Shown here piece after piece: positions 36,165-41,685 of a stretch of DNA of 41,685 bases. The notes below the pieces were generated by a model. That model was not told the origin of the DNA. It made no database searches and saw nothing but the letters and a program-made list of their open reading frames with translations. The stretch is taken from assembly GCA_902634695.1 (NCBI GenBank), contig CACPLE010000007.1, forward strand, positions 1 through 41,685, in the 5' to 3' direction. The stretch is from an uncultured Pelagibacteraceae bacterium (lineage in GTDB: Bacteria; Pseudomonadota; Alphaproteobacteria; Pelagibacterales; Pelagibacteraceae). The position numbers and the translations under genes are program-made. Numbering within the stretch: position 1 is the first letter of the stretch; the number at the start of each line of letters is the position of its first letter.

Positions 36165-37352
36165 ATGAGCATAATATCAGATAGTTTAAAAAGAATTAAA
36201 CCATCACCAACTATAGCTGTTACTCAAAAAGCTAGAGAATTAAGAGCAGCTGGGAAAGATGTAATTGGACTAGGAGCAGGAGAACCAGATTTTGATACGC
36301 CAAATAACATTAAGAATGCAGCCATAAAAGCCATTAGGGGTGGTGATACCAAATATACGGCTGTTGATGGAACTCCATCTTTAAAAAAAGCAATTATTAA
36401 AAAATTTAGAAAAGAAAATAATTTAAAATACTCAAGTGACGAAATAACTGTAGGAACTGGTGGAAAACAGGTTCTTTACAATGCATTCATGGCAACCTTA
36501 AATAGAGGAGACGAAGTAATTATTCCAGCACCTTTTTGGGTTTCCTATCCTGATATGGTTTTGTTGGCTGGGGGCAAACCAAAAATTGTGAAATGCAATG
36601 AAGCAGATAATTTTAAATTAACACCAGAAAAATTAAGAAAAGCTATTTCTAAAAGAACAAAGTGGTTAATATTAAATTCACCTTCAAATCCTACAGGAGC
36701 AAGTTATACAAAGGCTGAGATAAAAAAATTATCTCAAGTGTTAATTAAACGAAAAAAAATTCAAATTTTAAGTGATGATATCTATGAGCATATCACTTAT
36801 GACAAAGCTAAATTTTTTACCATTGCTCAAATATCCAGTTTAAAAAATAGAACTTTGACAATGAATGGTGTGAGCAAATCTTATGCGATGACAGGATGGA
36901 GAATAGGTTATGCAGGGGGACCAAAAGAAATTATTAAAGCTATTCGTAAAGTTCAGTCTCAATCAACATCAAATCCTTCTTCCGTAAGTCAAGCAGCTGC
37001 AGTTGAAGCTTTAAACGGGACTCAAAAATTTATAAAAATAAGATCTAAGGAATTTAAAAAAAGAAGAGATTTTGTTGTTAAGAGCTTAAACAAAATTAAA
37101 GGAATTAAATGCTTAACACCTAATGGAGCATTTTATGTATTTCCAAGTTGCAAAGGTCTTTTGAATAAAAAAACTAAATTAAAAAAAGATACTGATTTTG
37201 TTCAAAAGTTACTTGAAAAAGCAAATGTAGCTGCAGTGCAAGGCTCAGCTTTTGGATTGGAAGGTTACTTTAGAATTTCTTATGCAACCTCAATGAAAAA
37301 TTTAAAAAAAGCCATGGAAAGAATCAAATCTTTTTGTGAAAGTTTGAGCTAA
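36165..37352 (+). CDS. aspC: Aspartate aminotransferase (class I, type Ib)
   Basis: Interconverts oxaloacetate and aspartate using PLP. The length is 395 aa. The N-terminal RIKPSPTIAVTQKARELRAAG and IGLGAGEPDFDTP are strongly alphaproteobacterial. The cofactor Asn is in SPSNPTGASYTK, the PLP lysine in GVSKSYAMTGWRIGYAGG, and the substrate Arg near YFRISYATS. Some type Ib enzymes also accept prephenate, which would link with pheA, but that cannot be read from sequence here. It is divergent from uvrB over 36 bp. Confidence 0.93.
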   Translation: MSIISDSLKRIKPSPTIAVTQKARELRAAGKDVIGLGAGEPDFDTPNNIKNAAIKAIRGGDTKYTAVDGTPSLKKAIIKKFRKENNLKYSSDEITVGTGGKQVLYNAFMATLNRGDEVIIPAPFWVSYPDMVLLAGGKPKIVKCNEADNFKLTPEKLRKAISKRTKWLILNSPSNPTGASYTKAEIKKLSQVLIKRKKIQILSDDIYEHITYDKAKFFTIAQISSLKNRTLTMNGVSKSYAMTGWRIGYAGGPKEIIKAIRKVQSQSTSNPSSVSQAAAVEALNGTQKFIKIRSKEFKKRRDFVVKSLNKIKGIKCLTPNGAFYVFPSCKGLLNKKTKLKKDTDFVQKLLEKANVAAVQGSAFGLEGYFRISYATSMKNLKKAMERIKSFCESLS

Positions 37353-37355
37353 CTA

Positions 37356-38012
37356 ATGAAAACAGCCTTATTATTTGGCTCAACAGGATTAATTGGCGGG
37401 CATCTACTCAATAACTTAATTCAAAATAATGATTATAATAAAATTAAGATATTCGTTCGTTCAGAACCAGAAATCAAAGATCCAAAAATGGAAATAATTA
37501 AAACAGACTTTAATAATTTAAAAAAACACACAGAAGATATTAAAGGTGATGATTGTTATTTTTGTATTGGAACAACAAAACAAAAATCACCTAATAAAAA
37601 AGAGTATAAAAGAATAGAAAGAGATATGCCTGTAGAAATCGCTGAGATTGCAAAATCAAATTCAGTTAATTCTTTTATCTACGTCTCATCTGGGTTTGCA
37701 GATCCAAAAAATTCAGGGGATTATTTGAGATACAAAGGTGAAGTTGAAGAGGGACTAAAGAAATTAAATTTTGCAAAACTTGGGATAATGAGGCCTTCAT
37801 TTTTATTGGGCAATAGAAAAGAAAAAAGATTTGGTGAGAAAATAGGTATATTTTTGTTTAGGTTACTTTCACCTTTATTTTTAGGTCCATTAAAAAAAAT
37901 GAAACCTATTCAATCTGAAAAAGTTGCACAAGCAATGATTAAAGTTTCTAATATTGACTCTACAAAGATAGTATTTGAGTCAAACGAAATAGTTGAAGTT
38001 GCCAATAACTAG
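37356..38012 (+). CDS. NAD(P)-binding Rossmann protein, TIP30/HTATIP2-like
   Basis: A 218-aa atypical short-chain reductase-type protein. The N-terminal GSTGLIGGHLL is the nucleotide loop (residues 8-18), FCIGTTKQKSP the central motif, and YVSSGFADP then YLRYKGEVEEGL give the Tyr-x3-Lys pair. RPSFLLGNRKEKR is also typical. The substrate is unknown. It starts 3 nt after aspC and is probably co-transcribed. It overlaps the convergent trxB by 4 nt. Confidence 0.82.
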   Translation: MKTALLFGSTGLIGGHLLNNLIQNNDYNKIKIFVRSEPEIKDPKMEIIKTDFNNLKKHTEDIKGDDCYFCIGTTKQKSPNKKEYKRIERDMPVEIAEIAKSNSVNSFIYVSSGFADPKNSGDYLRYKGEVEEGLKKLNFAKLGIMRPSFLLGNRKEKRFGEKIGIFLFRLLSPLFLGPLKKMKPIQSEKVAQAMIKVSNIDSTKIVFESNEIVEVANN

Positions 38013-38953
38013 TTAGATAAAAATTTTTCAGCTTCAAGAGCAGCCATACAACCCATTCCTGCAGCAGTTACAGCTTGTCTAAATATTTTGTCTTTAACAT
38101 CTCCCGCAGCAAAAACACCTGGTACATTTGTTTCTGTTGAGTCTGGTTTTGTTGTTAAATAGCCCTGTTTATCCATATCTAATTGATCTTTAAATAGTTG
38201 AGTTGCTGGATCATGTCCAATTGCAATAAATAATCCATCAATTTTTAATTCATCAATTTTATTCGTTTTTACATTTTTAATTTTTAATCCCTTAACATTT
38301 TTAGGATCATTGTCTCCAATAACTTCTTCAACAACACTATCCCAAATAATTTCAATTTTTTTGTTAGCCATTAATTTGCTTTGGAGCATTTTCTCAGCTC
38401 TTAAAGAATCTCTTCTGTGAATTAATTGAACTTTAGATGCAAATTTTGTAAGAAACATTGCTTCTTCAACTGCAGCATTTCCACCACCAACAACTGCAAC
38501 TGTTTTATCTTTAAAGAAAAACCCATCACATGTTGCACAAGCTGATACACCAAATCCTCTAAATTTTTGTTCAGACTCAATATTTAACCATCTTGCTTGA
38601 GCTCCAGTTGAAATTATAATTGAATCTGCGGTATATTTTTGACCACCATCTCCAATAGCTTCAAAAGGTTTAGATTTTAAATTTACTGAAGAAATGTGAT
38701 CTTCAATCATTTCTGTGCCTACAGCTTTAGCTTGGTCTCGCATTTGTTCCATTAACCATGGCCCTTGAATGACTTCAGCAAAACCAGGATAGTTTTCAAC
38801 ATCAGTTGTTGTAGTTAATTGTCCACCTGGTTCCATACCAGAAACCATAATAGGTTTTAACATTGCTCTTGCAGCATAAACCGCAGCTGTATATCCGGCT
38901 GGACCTGATCCAATTATTAACACTTTTGTGTGTTTAGTTGGATTTTGATTCAT
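38009..38953 (-). CDS. trxB: Thioredoxin-disulfide reductase
   Basis: An FAD/NADPH flavoenzyme that keeps thioredoxin reduced. The length is 314 aa. FAD loop GSGPAGYTAAVYAARA (about 14-29), redox pair CATC in GVSACATCDGFFF, NADPH loop VVGGGNAAVEEA, and FAD ribityl GVFAAGDVKDK are present. It is divergent from the ELM1-type gene with only 21 bp between start codons, so at least one promoter must lie inside coding DNA. Confidence 0.97.
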   Translation of the reverse strand: MNQNPTKHTKVLIIGSGPAGYTAAVYAARAMLKPIMVSGMEPGGQLTTTTDVENYPGFAEVIQGPWLMEQMRDQAKAVGTEMIEDHISSVNLKSKPFEAIGDGGQKYTADSIIISTGAQARWLNIESEQKFRGFGVSACATCDGFFFKDKTVAVVGGGNAAVEEAMFLTKFASKVQLIHRRDSLRAEKMLQSKLMANKKIEIIWDSVVEEVIGDNDPKNVKGLKIKNVKTNKIDELKIDGLFIAIGHDPATQLFKDQLDMDKQGYLTTKPDSTETNVPGVFAAGDVKDKIFRQAVTAAGMGCMAALEAEKFLSN

Positions 38954-38974
38954 ATCAAAGCTATATAGTAATTA

Positions 38975-39914
38975 ATGAGCAAATTAAAAGGGTTATTATT
39001 GACAGAAGGAATGCATGGCATGATAAGCCAAGTCGAAGGTTTAGCCAAAGCTCTAGATATTGAATTTACTCACCAGAAAGTTGAACTAAATAGTTTTTGG
39101 AAAATGATTCCTCCTAATTTAACTCCAGTCTCAAACTTAGTTTTTAAAAAATTTGATGTTCCAGATTTTGACATAATCATTTCCTGTGGAAGAAAAAGTG
39201 TAATTCCCTCAATTTATTTGAAAAAAAATTCAAATAAAAAAATTTTTAATATTCATATCCAAGATCCTAAAGTTTCACTAAGTAATTTTGATTTCATAAT
39301 CACTCCGGAGCACGACAGTTTAAATGGAAAAAATGTTATTACATCAAAAGGAGCTATTCACTATTTAAATTTAGATGAGATTAAAAACAATCACAGTTAC
39401 CTTGAAGAAAAACTTAAAAAAAATAAGGATTATTTGTTATTGGTTTTAGGAGGTCCTAACAAATACTATGACTATGATGATCAAAATTTAATAAATATTT
39501 TTGATAAAATTAAAAAAATTTTGAGCACTAATAATTTACAAGCTATAGTAATTCCATCAATGAGAACCCCCAAAAAAAACGATAAATCTAGTAGATGAAT
39601 TATTGGGCAAAGAAAATCTTGTAATTACTAATATTGATAAAAAAGCTTATCTTTCTGGGTTATCATTAGCAAAATATATTGTAGTAACTTGCGACTCCAC
39701 TTCTATGATATCGGAGGCAGCTATTACAGGAAAACCAATATATATTGCAGATTTACCAGCAAAAAGGAATGATCATAGATTTAAAATCTTTAGAGAATTA
39801 TTTGGTAAATTAAATATAACAAAAAATTTAAATGAAAAACTTGAGGTTTGGAACTATAAAAGCTTAAATGAAACAGCTAGGATAGCAGAAGAAATCAAAA
39901 AAAAAATAATATAA
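38975..39914 (+). pseudogene. ELM1-family (mitochondrial fission ELM1-like, DUF1022) gene with one frameshift
   Basis: Two reading frames make one protein of about 312 aa. Frame one (38975 to about 39579) holds LLLTEGMHGMISQVEGLAKAL, ISCGRKSVIPSIYL, IHIQDPKVS and the FDFIITPEHDSL segment. It then runs into a stop at 39596-39598. The rest, TINLVDELLGKENLVITN through YIVVTCDSTSMISEAA, continues in the next frame to 39914. One extra base in C5 (39567-39571) or A8 (39572-39579) accounts for it. It may be a sequencing/assembly error, a real lesion, or a slippage site. The family resembles glycosyltransferase-like proteins of unknown substrate. The downstream gene starts in its stop (TAATG). Confidence 0.85.
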
Positions 39915-40579
39915 TGTCATTTTTAAATTCAATTGAAAAAAAATCTAAAAAGTTTAAAAGTCCTTTTGCTCATTGGGAGTTAAATGAACCTTTAACTGAA
40001 GGACAGGTTAATGAGATTGTGAATGCCGATATTGCAAATCCAACTGAGTATAATCTTAATTATGATGGAACTAGAGCAATTGATGGAGGCGAAGGAAAAT
40101 TTAGAGAAGGTATTTCTGATGGAGGAAAAGCTTTAAAATTTAGATGTTTCATAACAAAAGAAAACGCAAATAAATTTCCAAATTTAATAAATTTTATTCA
40201 AGAACTTCAAAATAAAAAAACTTATGAAAAAATTTCAAGTTTAATTGGAAAGGATTTGTCTAATTCTTATGTTCGAGTTGAAGTTATATGTGATCGAAAA
40301 GGTTTTTGGTTAAAACCACATTGCGATATTAAAGAAAAACTTATTTCATGCTTACTTTTTGTTAATAAATTTAATGAAAATGAAGATTTGGGTACGGATT
40401 TTTACGATAATAAATTAAAAAAAGTCAAAACTCTTCCATACAGAGATAATTATGGTTATTTCTTTTCAAGCGGACCTAATACTTGGCATGGAATGGAAAA
40501 AAAAGAAATTATTAAAGAAAGACGTTGCCTTCAAGTAAATTATGTTACATTCAAAACTGATTGGAAAGTTGAAGATTAA
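39914..40579 (+). CDS. 2OG-Fe(II) oxygenase-like protein
   Basis: A 221-aa protein with a double-stranded beta-helix dioxygenase pattern. The iron motif is H-x-D in LKPHCDIKEK (about residue 135), the distal His is in TWHGMEKK, and a downstream Arg (KERRCLQVNYV) would hold 2-oxoglutarate. The SCLLFVNKFNENEDLGTDFY strand is typical. The substrate is not known; relatives hydroxylate proteins, sugars or small molecules. The ATG overlaps the stop of the ELM1-type gene by 1 nt, so the two are translationally coupled. It overlaps carB tail to tail by 4 nt. Confidence 0.8.
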   Translation: MSFLNSIEKKSKKFKSPFAHWELNEPLTEGQVNEIVNADIANPTEYNLNYDGTRAIDGGEGKFREGISDGGKALKFRCFITKENANKFPNLINFIQELQNKKTYEKISSLIGKDLSNSYVRVEVICDRKGFWLKPHCDIKEKLISCLLFVNKFNENEDLGTDFYDNKLKKVKTLPYRDNYGYFFSSGPNTWHGMEKKEIIKERRCLQVNYVTFKTDWKVED

Positions 40580-41685
40580 ATTTCTTGTAAAGACTTGACT
40601 TCTATTTTTTTTGTTTTCAAAGATTTAATAGCTTCTAAAAAAGCATACGCTGTTGACATATTTGTGCAATAAGGAACTTTATTTATCAAAGTTGATCTTC
40701 TTAAAGACGTAGAGTCTTGTATACGGTACGCACGTTTTCCACCTCCAGTATTAATTACTAATGCAATTTTTTTTGAATTCAATACATCAATTATGTGTGG
40801 AGAACCTCCGCTAACCTTATTTATTTTTTTACACTTAATACCATTTTTCATAATTCTATTTGCAGTTCCTTCAGTCCCACACAATGTAAAACCTAATTTT
40901 ACTAATTGTTTTGCCAAGTCCACTCCTTCATTTTTGTGTCTATCTTTTAGAGAAATAAATGCCAGTCCTTTGGTTGGTAGAGAATTTTGTGAAGCGATTT
41001 GACTTTTGGCATACGCTAAACCAAAATCTTTATCTAATCCCATTACTTCTCCAGTTGATTTCATTTCTGGGCCTAACAAAACGTCAACGTTTGGAAATTT
41101 ATTGAATGGGAAAACAGCTTCTTTAACAGCAAAAATGTTTTTATTTTTATCTTTTAAATTAAATTTTTTTAATTTTTCTCCTGCCATTATTCTTGAAGCA
41201 ATTTTGGCTAAAGGAATTCCTTTGGCTTTAGAAACAAAAGGTACAGTTCTACTAGCTCTTGGATTAACTTCAATAATGTAAATTTCATCGTTTTTAATTG
41301 CAAACTGAACGTTCATAAAACCTTTAACTTTTAATGCTAATGCTAATTTTTTAGTTTGATTATTAATTTCATCAATTAATTCTTTTTTTATAGCTACTGG
41401 AGGTATACAACATGCTGAATCTCCAGAATGAATTCCGGCTTCCTCGATATGTTGCATAACTCCAGCAACAAAAACATCCTTGCCATCAGATATTGCATCA
41501 ACATCTACTTCCATTGCATTATTAATAAACCTATCAATTAAAATTGGATTATTTTCTGCAGCCTTAAATGCTTCTTGAACAAAATCTTTTAGTTGGTTTT
41601 TTTCATGAACTATTTCCATGGCTCTACCTCCCAATACATAAGAAGGCCGCACAACAAGTGGTAAGCCAATTTCAGATGCTATTTT
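40576..41685 (-). CDS. carB: Carbamoyl-phosphate synthase large subunit, C-terminal part (truncated by the window edge)
   Basis: Makes carbamoyl phosphate for arginine and pyrimidines, the substrate of ArgF at the other end of the window. The frame is open to base 41685, and 369 residues are visible of about 1070-1100. What is seen is the second ATP-grasp domain (VVRPSYVLGGRAMEIV, VDVDAISDGKDVFV, then FMNVQFAIKNDEIYIIEVNPRASRT), and then the C-terminal MGS-like allosteric domain (LGFTLCGTEGTANRIMKNG, VINTGGGKRAYRIQDSTSLRR). The GTG at 41652 is internal and not a start. Confidence 0.96.
   Translation of the reverse strand, partial: KIASEIGLPLVVRPSYVLGGRAMEIVHEKNQLKDFVQEAFKAAENNPILIDRFINNAMEVDVDAISDGKDVFVAGVMQHIEEAGIHSGDSACCIPPVAIKKELIDEINNQTKKLALALKVKGFMNVQFAIKNDEIYIIEVNPRASRTVPFVSKAKGIPLAKIASRIMAGEKLKKFNLKDKNKNIFAVKEAVFPFNKFPNVDVLLGPEMKSTGEVMGLDKDFGLAYAKSQIASQNSLPTKGLAFISLKDRHKNEGVDLAKQLVKLGFTLCGTEGTANRIMKNGIKCKKINKVSGGSPHIIDVLNSKKIALVINTGGGKRAYRIQDSTSLRRSTLINKVPYCTNMSTAYAFLEAIKSLKTKKIEVKSLQEI

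Noticed and set aside
1..41685. CRISPR arrays, insertion sequences, tRNA genes, prophage or attachment sites
   Set aside because: No spaced direct repeats, transposase or integrase motifs, or tRNA T-loop patterns were seen on reading; the window is conserved chromosome. A tRNAscan or repeat search was not possible.

Overview
The window reads as a streamlined alphaproteobacterial chromosome, almost certainly from the SAR11 clade (Candidatus Pelagibacter or a close relative). The DNA is strongly AT-rich by eye (not computed). Proteins are rich in Lys, Asn, Ile and Phe. Genes overlap or sit a few bases apart. A tandem glycine riboswitch precedes malate synthase G, an arrangement reported as characteristic of SAR11. 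I see no tRNA, insertion sequence, prophage or CRISPR, so this is core chromosome and not an island.

Layout. 1-2 kb: argD (5' truncated) and argF. 2-4.2 kb: a membrane-anchored cytochrome c facing away from kdsB-pheA. 4.2-6.9 kb: a small SRP RNA immediately followed by dnaX-ybaB-recR. 6.9-10.9 kb, minus strand: glycine riboswitch, malate synthase G, a divergent amidase and a possible 47-residue ORF. 11-16.4 kb: accA with an unusual hydrophobic tail, secA, argJ and a DUF1178 protein. 16.4-18.2 kb, minus: trmL-hemF-greA. 18.3-20.8 kb: the complete cytochrome bc1 operon petABC. 20.8-26.8 kb, minus: lgt, a MidA/NDUFAF7-type methyltransferase, pgeF, prs, rplY, pth, ychF. 26.8-29.5 kb: ubiK, then an overlapping MarR-OmpR-EnvZ regulatory operon on the minus strand, divergent from ilvE. 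30.4-36.1 kb, minus: an overlapping uvrB, pteridine-reductase-like SDR, folB, uvrC, pgsA operon. 36.2-41.7 kb: aspC, a TIP30-like NAD(P)-binding protein, trxB (minus), a frameshifted ELM1-family gene coupled to a 2OG-Fe(II) oxygenase, and the 3' part of carB (minus, truncated).

Functional threads. Amino acid supply runs through argD, argF, argJ, carB, pheA, ilvE and aspC. Respiration is covered by cytochrome c, bc1, the methyltransferase expected to act on complex I, UbiK and HemF. Glycine sensing gates malate synthase and hence entry of glyoxylate into the TCA cycle. DNA repair genes are recR, dnaX, uvrB and uvrC, and the uvrB-uvrC operon also carries folate and phospholipid genes. The MarR/OmpR pair resembles the PetP/PetR pair known beside petABC in Rhodobacter, although here it lies about 8 kb away.

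The most interesting points are the riboswitch, the slippery A-run in dnaX that could make a gamma-sized product, the membrane-tail AccA, the homopolymer frameshift in the ELM1 gene, and the fact that eight of nine convergent gene pairs overlap at their 3' ends with no visible terminator. I did not find a clearly new multi-gene system; the rest is mostly conserved housekeeping.
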